A stretch of 6,755 nt of DNA from Desulfobacteraceae bacterium (GCA_027353395.1 DAIEHU010000149.1:1-6755), one strand, 5' to 3'. Shown: positions 1 to 6,530, numbered from the stretch's first letter. Notes: generated from the letters alone by a model not told the origin. Made by a program: numbers and translations.

Positions 1-135
1 TAAAATCGGCTTCTTTGGCCACCACCACGCAACTGGATATGCCGGATGATTCAAAAAAAGTCCGGCGGTGAGCCAATAGAACCCGGCAGCGGACAGGATA
101 AGGATGATCAGAATGGCTTTAATCCAGGCGTTCAT
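1..135 (-). CDS. Small membrane-anchored protein, N-terminal part only (runs off left edge)
   Basis: Only the first 45 codons are in the window. The protein starts MNAWIKAILIILILSAAG and has one strongly hydrophobic stretch at about residues 6-28, read as a signal anchor or single membrane helix. A short tail follows with a run of three tryptophans and then two lysines. The ATG at 135-133 is the only usable start, because an in-frame TGA lies three codons upstream at 144-142. The ribosome-binding site is weak (GGGTA just before the start), which suggests translational coupling to the ligase gene whose stop lies 10 bases upstream. Same strand and near-zero spacing suggest one transcript. I do not recognise the family. 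The reading frame and start are fairly secure, but no function can be assigned. Confidence 0.5.
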   Translation of the reverse strand, partial: MNAWIKAILIILILSAAGFYWLTAGLFLNHPAYPVAWWWPKKPIL

Positions 136-145
136 TACCCATCAT

Positions 146-2332
146 TTATTCTTTATTTTCATTCATCATTTTTTCACGGCTGATAAACATTTGGTATTCA
201 TACATTTTTGCCAATGACACCACCGCCTGTTCCGGCGTTGGGAAAAACAGCCCCTTGTATCTGAAGCCGTCCACATGGGTGACGGTCAGGTCTTTTTCGC
301 CCTTCAGCATGCTGACACCCAACACCGGTTTCTGATGGACGGACATGAGGGATACGATATGGCGAATGTATTTTTCCTCAAATTCATCCAGGGCCTTGCT
401 GACCTTTTCCAGAAAGTCTTCCGGACACGTCGGATCCGCCAGCCTCACGGAATCGGCCATCCGGGACACCAGATGGCGGCGGCCCAGAATTCCCAGATTA
501 ATGATGGCGTCGCAGCCATCCCATTGCATAAGGGCCTCCATCGTGGTCATGGGGATGGACAGATCATTTTCGCCCACCAGATCGATGGGGTTGGCGCGGC
601 TCCAGTAAGGCGGCAGAATTTCATCAATTTTTTTAATAATCGCCTCGGACAGTTCTGGAATTTCCAGGCCGTAGGCTTCGCATAAATCGGCAGTCACCAC
701 CCCCCAGCCGCCGCCCAGGGTCATGATGGCCACCCGCTTCCCCTTGGGCAGGGGCAGAGAGGAAAACGCAGCGGACAGGTCCAGCAGCTCCATGGGCCGT
801 TCCACTTTCACAATGCCCGCCTGCCGGCATACCGCATTAAACACCCGGCTATCGGAAGACAACGCGCCGGTATGACTAGCGGCCGCCTTGCTTCCGGCTT
901 TTGTCTGACCGCCTTTCAGCAGGATAACGGGCTTCTTTTTCCCCACCCGCCGGGCGCTTTTAAAAAACCGGCGGCCATTTTTAACGCTTTCGATATAAAG
1001 CATCACTGTTTCGGTCAGGGGGTCCACTTCAAATGCGTCCAGGTAGTCTTCAATGGTGATCATGCCTTCATTGCCGGAACCGCAAAACCCCCGGATGCCG
1101 ATGCCCTGAAGCTCCGCAAACGCCAGAAGCTGATTTCCCATATTGCCGGACTGGGCCACCACGCTGGTGGAACCGGCTTTCGGGCGTACATGGGTGCCGG
1201 TGCAGTAGAAGTTGATATGGGGATTACAGATGCCCATGGTATTGGGGCCGATAATACGGATGCCTGCGGCCCGGGCCTGGTCGATGAGATCTTTTTCTTT
1301 TTTGACGCCATCGCCGCCCGTTTCGGCAAACCCGGACGCGATGAGCAGCATATTGGCGATCCCTTTTTTCTTAAACTCCGGAATCAATGCGGGCACGGCT
1401 TGGGCCGGAATCGTCACCACCGCCACATCCACCGGACCCGTAATCTCCAGCACGGAGGTGTATACCGGCCGGCCAGCGATGGTCCCGCCCTTTGGGTTCA
1501 CCAAATAGACTTCACCTGCAAACCCGCCGCCGATGGTATTGGTCAGCAAGGTATAACCCCATTTCCCCAAGCGGCCGGAAGCGCCCACAAACGCCACAGA
1601 TCTGGGATAAAACAAAGGGGCCACATCAGCCGGACTTACGGGCGGGGTGAAAATTTTCAAGGGCTTGGGCGCATCCTTGATGATCAGCGCATCCACAGCC
1701 ACTGGTTTGCCTTCGGGGGTAATCAGGAGCGGATTAATATCGATTTCAGATACATCCGGACATTCCACGGCCACTTTTGATAATCCCATAAGGGCCTGAA
1801 CCAGCAGCTTCATATCCACCGCCGGCTCGCCTCTGAACGGGCCAAGCAATTTTTTGGATTTAATGCCGGTGATCATTTCCTCCGCATCCTGTTCGGTTAA
1901 AGGCGCGAGACGGAAGCAGACATCCGACAAGGCTTCCGTGAAAATACCGCCCAGGCCGAACATCACCACCGGCCCGTACTGGTCATCCCGGAACATGCCG
2001 GCCACAAATTCGCGTTTGCCCGCCACCTGAGGCTGCACCAGAAAACCTTCGAGTTTGGCTCCTGCGTTATTTTCAATGGCCTTGGCGGCGGTTTCAACAG
2101 ATGCGGCATCGTTTAAATTCAGATGCACCAGCTGCAGTTCGGTCTTATGAAGCAGCTCTTTGCCGAGCCCCTTGAGCACCACCGGAAAGCCGATGGCTTG
2201 CGCAGCCTTAACCGCCTGGGCAGGGGTCGCCGCCAACGCTTCATTCACCACCGGAACGCCGTAAGGCTTTAAAAACTGTTTGGATTCCAGTTCCGTGAGT
2301 GCGGCCGGGGCGGGTTTGATTTTTTCGCTCAT
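146..2332 (-). CDS. ADP-forming acetate/acyl-CoA ligase, fused beta-alpha subunits
   Basis: A cytoplasmic enzyme of 728 residues that interconverts an acyl-CoA (typically acetyl-CoA), ADP and phosphate with the free acid, CoA and ATP, giving ATP by substrate-level phosphorylation. An ATP-grasp domain fills about residues 10-220: conserved His62 in LLHKTE, the GLGGIFTE loop at 126-133, and metal-binding EIDINP near 196-201. A CoA-binding Rossmann domain follows at about 240-365 (VAFVGASGRLGKWGY), then the ligase domains to the C-terminus. The expected phosphohistidine is His487 in AAASHTG, with GNE at 421-423 as its partner region. The ATP-grasp-first order is the reverse of the common alpha-beta fusion. 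The usual HK(T/S)DxGGV motif reads HKTELQLV here, so the two glycines are missing. The start is supported by AAAGGAA five bases upstream. The acyl substrate cannot be read from the sequence. A protein acetyltransferase is unlikely because no GNAT domain is present. Confidence 0.9.
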   Translation of the reverse strand: MSEKIKPAPAALTELESKQFLKPYGVPVVNEALAATPAQAVKAAQAIGFPVVLKGLGKELLHKTELQLVHLNLNDAASVETAAKAIENNAGAKLEGFLVQPQVAGKREFVAGMFRDDQYGPVVMFGLGGIFTEALSDVCFRLAPLTEQDAEEMITGIKSKKLLGPFRGEPAVDMKLLVQALMGLSKVAVECPDVSEIDINPLLITPEGKPVAVDALIIKDAPKPLKIFTPPVSPADVAPLFYPRSVAFVGASGRLGKWGYTLLTNTIGGGFAGEVYLVNPKGGTIAGRPVYTSVLEITGPVDVAVVTIPAQAVPALIPEFKKKGIANMLLIASGFAETGGDGVKKEKDLIDQARAAGIRIIGPNTMGICNPHINFYCTGTHVRPKAGSTSVVAQSGNMGNQLLAFAELQGIGIRGFCGSGNEGMITIEDYLDAFEVDPLTETVMLYIESVKNGRRFFKSARRVGKKKPVILLKGGQTKAGSKAAASHTGALSSDSRVFNAVCRQAGIVKVERPMELLDLSAAFSSLPLPKGKRVAIMTLGGGWGVVTADLCEAYGLEIPELSEAIIKKIDEILPPYWSRANPIDLVGENDLSIPMTTMEALMQWDGCDAIINLGILGRRHLVSRMADSVRLADPTCPEDFLEKVSKALDEFEEKYIRHIVSLMSVHQKPVLGVSMLKGEKDLTVTHVDGFRYKGLFFPTPEQAVVSLAKMYEYQMFISREKMMNENKE

Positions 2333-2337
2333 GATGG

Positions 2338-2344
2338 TTCCTTT
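2338..2344 (-). promoter_or_regulatory. Ribosome-binding site of the acyl-CoA ligase
   Basis: AAAGGAA on the minus strand, five bases before the ATG at 2332. It fixes the start at MSEKIKP. Confidence 0.7.
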
Positions 2345-2363
2345 AATGTCAACTTATTAATAT

Positions 2364-2389
2364 TTTAAATATATTTAAATTTTTTAAAT
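2364..2389. repeat. Three helically phased TTTAAAT blocks in the ligase leader
   Basis: TTTAAAT occurs at 2364-2370, 2374-2380 and 2383-2389, spaced 10 and 9 bases apart, within an almost pure A/T stretch (about 2354-2390). It lies between the predicted promoter and the ligase start codon. Phased AT blocks of this sort can bend DNA or bind nucleoid proteins, and in the transcript they would leave the leader unstructured. The role is inferred; the repeats themselves are seen directly. Confidence 0.45.
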
Positions 2390-2440
2390 CGATTGAATAT
2401 AGAGCGGCGAGACGCGCTCCATCTTAACGTAAAGGTGAAG

Positions 2441-2469
2441 TTTCTAACGGGTCAGATACTGTTTGTCAA
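2441..2469 (-). promoter_or_regulatory. Predicted sigma-70-type promoter of the acyl-CoA ligase
   Basis: On the minus strand a perfect TTGACA -35 box (2469-2464) is followed after 17 bases by TAGAAA (2446-2441), four of six matches to the -10 consensus. Transcription would start near 2434, giving a leader of about 100 bases before the start at 2332. That leader contains a short GC hairpin (GAGCG/CGCTC, about 2402-2419) and the phased AT blocks. The gap between the DUF1820 stop (2599) and this promoter shows no convincing gene. Confidence 0.5.
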
Positions 2470-2598
2470 GCCTGGATAAAAAAATCGGGTTCATTCAACA
2501 TGATGGCTTCATAACAGGTCAACATGCTGAAAAATAAAGTTTTTTGACTTTTTCCAAGTCCATCGACATAACAGATAAACACGTCCTTTAAATAAAAA

Positions 2599-2940
2599 TT
2601 ATTTTCCTTTAGGCGGGGCAGGATCCGTGGACAGCACCACCAAATGGGATTTGTCTTTTTTAAATTTGAGGCCCTTGTGGCCCGCGCCCACTTCTTCAAT
2701 GGAGATGATGCTGTAGATAGACAGGTGCAAGGTATTTACCCCCTCAAAATGACGCCGCTGATCTTCTTCTTCAGGATTGATGACAATGGATTGGGTATCA
2801 AACACAAAATCGGATATGGCGATAAAGCTGAGACCCAGAGAGGAGTCGGTCACGGTTTTGGCTTTCAGAGTCACCACCCTGGTGTCTTTGGCGTTCCGGT
2901 AGACGATCAAATAAAACGTTTCTTCTTTTCTGGTTACCAT
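2599..2940 (-). CDS. DUF1820 family protein
   Basis: A small soluble protein of 113 residues with no signal peptide or membrane segment. It resembles the DUF1820 family: an N-terminal beta segment (YLIVYRNAKDT), then the family-like run INPEEEDQRRHFEGV at about 53-67, and LHLSIYSIISIEEV at about 71-84, which matches the family pattern of 'V(D/N)PSEE..F.GV' followed by an 'IP.h.IIRIDEV' strand. The tail is lysine-rich, then Pro-rich (STDPAPPKGK). The molecular function of the family is unknown. The start at 2940 has AAGG four bases upstream (2948-2945) and an AGAAGAG stretch further up. It is divergent from the DUF3467 gene across 113 bases and is followed by the ligase on the same strand after 266 bases, which has its own promoter. 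Family assignment is from memory of the motif pattern and is moderately sure. Confidence 0.72.
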   Translation of the reverse strand: MVTRKEETFYLIVYRNAKDTRVVTLKAKTVTDSSLGLSFIAISDFVFDTQSIVINPEEEDQRRHFEGVNTLHLSIYSIISIEEVGAGHKGLKFKKDKSHLVVLSTDPAPPKGK

Positions 2941-2998
2941 GATACCTTGCTCTTCTACGCAGGATTTTTAAAAAATCGCTTACGTTCTTACGGTTTTT

Positions 2999-3012
2999 GC
3001 GGCGATCACCGC
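2999..3012. promoter_or_regulatory. Imperfect dyad in the divergent DUF1820/DUF3467 control region
   Basis: GCGGCGATCACCGC is a 14-base near-palindrome (the arms differ at one pair) placed roughly midway between the two divergent start codons at 2940 and 3054. It could be an operator or a short hairpin. A TTGACG follows at 3013-3018, but I found no convincing -10 at the right distance, so no promoter is called. Functional meaning is a guess. Confidence 0.25.
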
Positions 3013-3041
3013 TTGACGTTTCTCATAATAACCCAAAAAAT

Positions 3042-3047
3042 AAGGAA
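3042..3047 (+). promoter_or_regulatory. Ribosome-binding site deciding the DUF3467 start
   Basis: AAGGAA lies six bases before the ATG at 3054. The frame is open back to an ATG at 2997, but that upstream start has no Shine-Dalgarno sequence and would add 19 residues that do not look like the family. The 3054 start is preferred. Confidence 0.7.
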
Positions 3048-3053
3048 AATACT

Positions 3054-3338
3054 ATGGAGGATTATAAAAAACAGTCCCAGCAAATCCAGATTCAGGCAGA
3101 CGAAAAAACATCCCAGGGAAGATTCAGCAATTCCATGTTTATCGCCCATGGGCCGGAAGAGTTTATCATCGACTGGCTGCTCAACTCCCCCACCGGCGCG
3201 CATCTGGTATCCCGCGTCATTGTTTCGCCCGGCCATATAAAGCGGATCATCAGCGCCCTTACCGACAACCTGATGCGGTACGAAGAAAAATTCGGCGAAG
3301 TTAAAGTCGTGGATACGGATGATCAGAAATTACAATAA
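3054..3338 (+). CDS. DUF3467 family protein
   Basis: A small soluble protein of 94 residues. After a Gln-rich N-terminus (MEDYKKQSQQIQIQADEK) it shows the DUF3467 pattern: a strand with G.FSN.M.I.HGPEEF, FIIDWLLNSPTGA, then a VIVSPGHIKRIISALTDN helix, and a final YEEKFGEVKVVD segment. The family is widespread in bacteria and archaea and has no established biochemical role. The aligned motif covers nearly the whole length, so the gene appears complete. It is divergent from the DUF1820 gene and converges on the PBP gene with only 9 bases between stop codons. No hairpin terminator is visible, so the two transcripts probably overlap at their 3' ends. Confidence 0.82.
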   Translation: MEDYKKQSQQIQIQADEKTSQGRFSNSMFIAHGPEEFIIDWLLNSPTGAHLVSRVIVSPGHIKRIISALTDNLMRYEEKFGEVKVVDTDDQKLQ

Positions 3339-3347
3339 AAATATGAA

Positions 3348-5708
3348 TTAAAATCCGCCTTTAAAAAAATCCTCTGTTTCGGTTGGCGTGCCCGGCTGTT
3401 TCGAAACTTGGGCGGGGGCGGTTCCCTCTTTAAAGCATTCAACCACGGTATTCCGGGTTCCCGGCTGCGGCAAAAGCCCTGTCTGCGCATCGATTTTGAC
3501 AAACACGACACTGGCCGGCACCTGGAATACGCTGACCGGACGGCCTTCAAGGCTGTGCTGCATGAAATCAAGCCAGATGGGGCTCGCCGCCTGGGCTCCG
3601 GTCTCCTTGCTGCCCAGGGATTTTCTATCATCAAAACCGACCCATACCCCAGTGACATATTCGGGGGTATATCCCAAAAACCAGGCATCTTTCAACTCAT
3701 TGGTGGTTCCGGTTTTTCCGGCCGCGGGCCGGTTGATGACGCTGACGCGCTTACCGGTCCCATACTGGATGACTTCCTCCATGAGATGGGTCATGACATA
3801 AGCCGTGCTTTCCTCAATCACCTGCCTGGGGTTGGGATAATACTCCACCAGCACATTACCGTCCCGGTCCACCACTTTCTGAATAAAACAGGGATCAATC
3901 AGCCGGCCCTGATTGGCGAATACCGTATAGGCTTTCACCAGTTCCAGCAGCGAGAGGCCGGATGATCCCAGGGCCAGGGACAGGTTCCTGTCCAGATTCG
4001 CGGTGATTCCCATTTTTCTGGCATAATCAATGGCATACCGGACGCCGATATCCCGCAATATTTTAACGGTAATGACATTGCGGGATTCAATCAGGCCTTC
4101 CCGGAACAGGGTATTCCCTTTAAATTTCATATCATAATTTTTAGGCTTCCACACAGAATCATTATCCGCATTTTCAAAGGCGATGGGCGCATCCACGATA
4201 ACGGAAGACACGGTAAATCCTTTATCAAGGGCCGCTGCGTAAATAATGGGTTTAAACGCGGACCCCGGCTGGCGCTGGGACTGGATGGCGCGGTTAAACT
4301 GGCTGGTTGAAAAATCCCTGCCGCCGATCATGGTTTTCACATTTCCGGTTTGCGTTTCAATGCAGAGCAGGGCTGCTTCCACTTCCGGCGTCTGTTCCAG
4401 AGCCAGGTTCCATGCCTTCCTGCCCTCCTGCCTGGATATCACGCGCGCCAGAATCACATCGCCCACGTGCAGGGCCTGACTGGGCGCGCTGATGGCGGCC
4501 GCATAATAATCCACGTCCGGATTCGGTTTTCTCGCCCATCTCATGTCTTTGAGATGGATAAGCCCCTGTTCGCCCCCCATGCGGACAGTCACCGAACCGG
4601 TCTGATCGCTCACCTGGGTCACGATGCCCTTTGTGATCATATCCGCCTGCAGCGGGGCATTAACAAGCTGACGCGCAATGGTTTGCGAAAACCCCTCGAT
4701 CTGCTCCGGCAACAAATGCTCAAGCGGCCCCCGGTATCCCTGGCGTTTATCCAGTTCGCTCAGGCCCTTCTGGACCGCGTTGCGGCCATTCTGCTGCATG
4801 TCGATATTCACGCTGGTATAGACCTTGAGGCCTTCATTGTAGACCGTCTGCCTGCCGAACATATCAATCAGCACCTGGCGGATATACTCCGTATAATCCG
4901 GCGCCGCATCCCGGTAAGCGTTCTGATGCGACTGGATATCCAGCGGCATACGAGCGGCTTTCTCCGCTTCCGCGTCGGTGATATATCCCTCTTCCGCCAT
5001 TCGCTTCAGCGTATAATTCTGACGGGCTTTGGCTTTTTCCGGGTAGTTGAACGGGGAATAACGGCTGGGAGCCTGGGGAAGGCCGGCCAGCAGGGCGCAT
5101 TCGGCCAGATTCAGGTCTCGTGCGGATTTGCCGAAATATTTTTGTGCGGCGGCTTCCACGCCATAGGCCCCGTTTCCCAAATAAATCTGATTTAAATACA
5201 AAAACAATATCTGGTCTTTGGTGAATTGCTTGTCGATGCGAAACGCCAGAATGGCCTCCTTGACTTTGCGCTGGTAACTGCGTTCCGGGGTGAGCAAAAA
5301 CGACTTGGTGACCTGCTGGGTTATGGTGCTGCCGCCCTGGACAACTTCCCCGGCCAGCAGATTTTTATAAAACGCCCGGATAATGCTATGAAAATCAATG
5401 CCGGGATGTTTGTAAAACCGGGAATCTTCGGCGGACACAAACGCCTGGATCAATTGTTTCGGCATTTCCGACAGCGGAATAACCATCCGCTGCTGGTCAT
5501 AAAACTCCCCGATCTTGCGATTGTCATCCGCATAAATGGTGGTGACCACCGGCGGGCGGTAATCCGTTAACGATGAAAGTTTCGGCAGATCGCTGACAAA
5601 ATGATAATACAATCCGATAAACCCGAGAACGCCAAAAAAAAGGCCGCAAAAAATCAGCGCCAGCACAAGTTTCAACAATTTCCATAAGAACTTCATTTCG
5701 TAATTCAT
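3348..5708 (-). CDS. mrcA: Penicillin-binding protein 1A (bifunctional glycosyltransferase/transpeptidase)
   Basis: A class A PBP of 786 residues that polymerises lipid II into glycan strands and cross-links the stem peptides at the outer face of the inner membrane. An N-terminal anchor spans about residues 11-36. The GT51 domain (about 55-235) has EDSRFYKHPG with catalytic Glu94, GGSTITQQVTK at 125-135, and Glu151 in VKEAILAFRIDK. An OB-like insert lies at about 300-440. The transpeptidase domain has PGSAFKP with nucleophile Ser483 and Lys486, ESRN (Ser542, Asn544), and KTGTT at 665-669. All catalytic motifs are present and the length is normal for PBP1A. The start is either 5708 (GG directly in front) or the ATG four codons later (MKFLWK); neither has an ideal ribosome-binding site. 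The gene symbol follows the E. coli name (also ponA). It is apparently monocistronic. Confidence 0.94.
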   Translation of the reverse strand: MNYEMKFLWKLLKLVLALIFCGLFFGVLGFIGLYYHFVSDLPKLSSLTDYRPPVVTTIYADDNRKIGEFYDQQRMVIPLSEMPKQLIQAFVSAEDSRFYKHPGIDFHSIIRAFYKNLLAGEVVQGGSTITQQVTKSFLLTPERSYQRKVKEAILAFRIDKQFTKDQILFLYLNQIYLGNGAYGVEAAAQKYFGKSARDLNLAECALLAGLPQAPSRYSPFNYPEKAKARQNYTLKRMAEEGYITDAEAEKAARMPLDIQSHQNAYRDAAPDYTEYIRQVLIDMFGRQTVYNEGLKVYTSVNIDMQQNGRNAVQKGLSELDKRQGYRGPLEHLLPEQIEGFSQTIARQLVNAPLQADMITKGIVTQVSDQTGSVTVRMGGEQGLIHLKDMRWARKPNPDVDYYAAAISAPSQALHVGDVILARVISRQEGRKAWNLALEQTPEVEAALLCIETQTGNVKTMIGGRDFSTSQFNRAIQSQRQPGSAFKPIIYAAALDKGFTVSSVIVDAPIAFENADNDSVWKPKNYDMKFKGNTLFREGLIESRNVITVKILRDIGVRYAIDYARKMGITANLDRNLSLALGSSGLSLLELVKAYTVFANQGRLIDPCFIQKVVDRDGNVLVEYYPNPRQVIEESTAYVMTHLMEEVIQYGTGKRVSVINRPAAGKTGTTNELKDAWFLGYTPEYVTGVWVGFDDRKSLGSKETGAQAASPIWLDFMQHSLEGRPVSVFQVPASVVFVKIDAQTGLLPQPGTRNTVVECFKEGTAPAQVSKQPGTPTETEDFFKGGF

Positions 5709-5728
5709 CCTGTAAAGATAGGCATCAC

Positions 5729-5741
5729 CCGGTTAAACCGG
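5729..5741. promoter_or_regulatory. 13-base palindrome in the PBP leader
   Basis: CCGGTTAAACCGG is a perfect palindrome around its central A. It lies about 20 bases upstream of the PBP start codon and downstream of the predicted promoter. It is too tight for an RNA hairpin, so a protein-binding site is more likely than a terminator. A related ACCGGT occurs at 5766-5771. The role is not established. Confidence 0.2.
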
Positions 5742-5797
5742 AAAAAACGGCTGAAGCGCGCCATAACCGGTACGCGCCTCAGAATATTCGGGATGAT

Positions 5798-5826
5798 CAT
5801 ATACCAAAGTTTTTTCGATTAAGCAA
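5798..5826 (-). promoter_or_regulatory. Possible promoter of the PBP gene
   Basis: On the minus strand TTGCTT (5826-5821) is followed after 17 bases by TATATG (5803-5798); an alternative -10, TATGAT, lies at 19 bases. The leader would be about 85 bases. The -35 box touches the end of the inverted-repeat element at 5827, so the element defines the upstream border of this promoter. Confidence 0.38.
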
Positions 5827-5967
5827 GATTGATGAAACCGTAAAAAGTCGATTTTCTCCTTTTTTCGTCATTCCGGAGCAGGCCGGAATCCAGTATATTC
5901 AATAAGTTATGGATGCCGAATCAAGTCCGGCATGACGAGTTGCGGACTTTTTACGAGGCCATCAATC
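5827..5967. mobile_element. MITE-like 141-base element with nested inverted repeats
   Basis: The outer ends are 23-base inverted repeats at 5827-5849 and 5945-5967, matching at 19 of 23 positions: both begin GATTGATG and end CGTAAAAAGTC when read inward, with a four-base mismatch block between. Inside lies a second imperfect palindrome (5865-5938). The element has no coding capacity of its own. I recall similar non-autonomous elements, with GTAAAAAGTC outer ends and a GTCATTCCGG core, as common in Desulfobacterota genomes. No target-site duplication is visible: the flanks read AAGCAA on the left and ATGGTG on the right. This suggests later deletion or recombination at one end. The element supplies the last 18 or so codons and the stop of the adjoining recombinase fragment. 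Confidence 0.72.
5865..5938. repeat. Inner palindrome of the MITE-like element
   Basis: The left arm (5865-5892) begins TCGTCATTCCGGA and ends CGGAATCCA. The right arm (5910-5938) is its imperfect complement, ending TCCGGCATGACGA. The loop is 17 bases of mostly A/T. The arms pair well at both ends and poorly in the middle, so an RNA or single strand would form a long hairpin with a central bulge. This is the 'rigid core' of the larger element. Confidence 0.7.
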
Positions 5968-6530
5968 ATGGTGGTTCTGACATCACTATGCCCCAGAAGT
6001 TCCTGAATCGTTCGAATGTCATAATTCTTCTGGAGCAGATGACTGGCAAAGCTATGGCGAAATGTATGGGCGCTGGCGCGCTTGCAAATCCGGGCGGCGT
6101 TCACGGCCTGTTTTATCGCCTTCTGCACATGTGTTTCATGCGGATGATACCGCCGGTATTTCCCGGTCGTGTTCTCCCGGGTCAATTGACTGGCCGGGAA
6201 AAACCACTGCCAGACAAACTCCCTGGCCGCGTTTATATATTTCCGCGCCAATGCGTTCACCAGAAAAACACCGGCATATTCCCGATTCAGATCCCTTTGA
6301 TGAAGGTCTTTCAAAAACTCGAGATGCGCCCGGAGTTCCGGGAGAATCATCCGCGGAAGCGGCACCGTCCGGTCTTTTTGTCCCTTGCCGTCATGAACCG
6401 TCAAAACGCCCGCGTCAAAATTCATGCAATGCACACGAAGACCGATGCATTCAAATAGCCTTAGCCCGCATCCATAAAGCAATTTAAGGAGAAAACCGTT
6501 GATCAGGTGTTTGCTGAAGAGAAGCCGCAT
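5907..6530 (-). pseudogene. Integron-integrase-like tyrosine recombinase, truncated at both ends
   Basis: An open frame of 207 residues whose real homologous part is about residues 14-188 (roughly 6490-5968). This part is the catalytic domain of an IntI-type tyrosine recombinase: LLYGCGLRL with catalytic Arg24, DGKGQKDR with Lys49, an IntI-like stretch ALARKYINAAREFVWQWFFP (residues 93-112), HTFRHSF with His155 and Arg158, and LLGHSDVRTTM with His181. The next residues should be IYTHV, carrying the nucleophilic tyrosine. Instead the frame passes into the MITE-like element and reads IDGLVKSPQLVMPDLIRHP, so the tyrosine is absent. The N-terminal core-binding domain is missing as well, and residues 1-13 are antisense to an IS21 transposase. 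No frameshift or internal stop lies within the retained part. It cannot catalyse recombination as read; the start at 6530 is artificial. Confidence 0.82.

Noticed and set aside
872..1780. A 302-codon plus-strand frame opposite the acyl-CoA ligase
   Set aside because: It is an antisense shadow of a GC-rich coding region with His/Gly/Arg-rich low-quality composition and no family resemblance. The minus-strand ligase explains the DNA fully.
2540..2570. Possible terminator after DUF1820 (GACTT ... AAGTC hairpin followed by an A/T tract)
   Set aside because: The stem is only five pairs and the following tract is broken by A-runs, so it was not strong enough to list as a terminator.
2466..2699. 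A 77-codon minus-strand frame overlapping the end of the DUF1820 gene and the intergenic gap
   Set aside because: It overlaps the well-supported DUF1820 frame by about 100 bases, has no recognisable family, and contains the ligase -35 box at its 3' end. It is most likely a chance frame.
2997..3053. Upstream start for the DUF3467 protein (ATG at 2997)
   Set aside because: It has no ribosome-binding site, lies over the dyad region, and adds residues unlike the family. The ATG at 3054 has AAGGAA at proper spacing.
4350..5195. A 281-codon plus-strand frame opposite the PBP gene
   Set aside because: It is a complement of the PBP transpeptidase/OB coding sequence with no ribosome-binding site and no recognisable domain.
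5865..5938. CRISPR repeat or integron attC site
   Set aside because: There is a single copy with no spacer array. Although it sits beside an integrase remnant and is palindromic, it lacks the paired R''/L'' and L'/R' boxes of an attC site, and its ends match the MITE-like core instead.
5913..6487. Plus-strand frames opposite the integrase remnant
   Set aside because: They are antisense to a clear recombinase domain and start inside the MITE-like element or mid-gene; composition is implausible.
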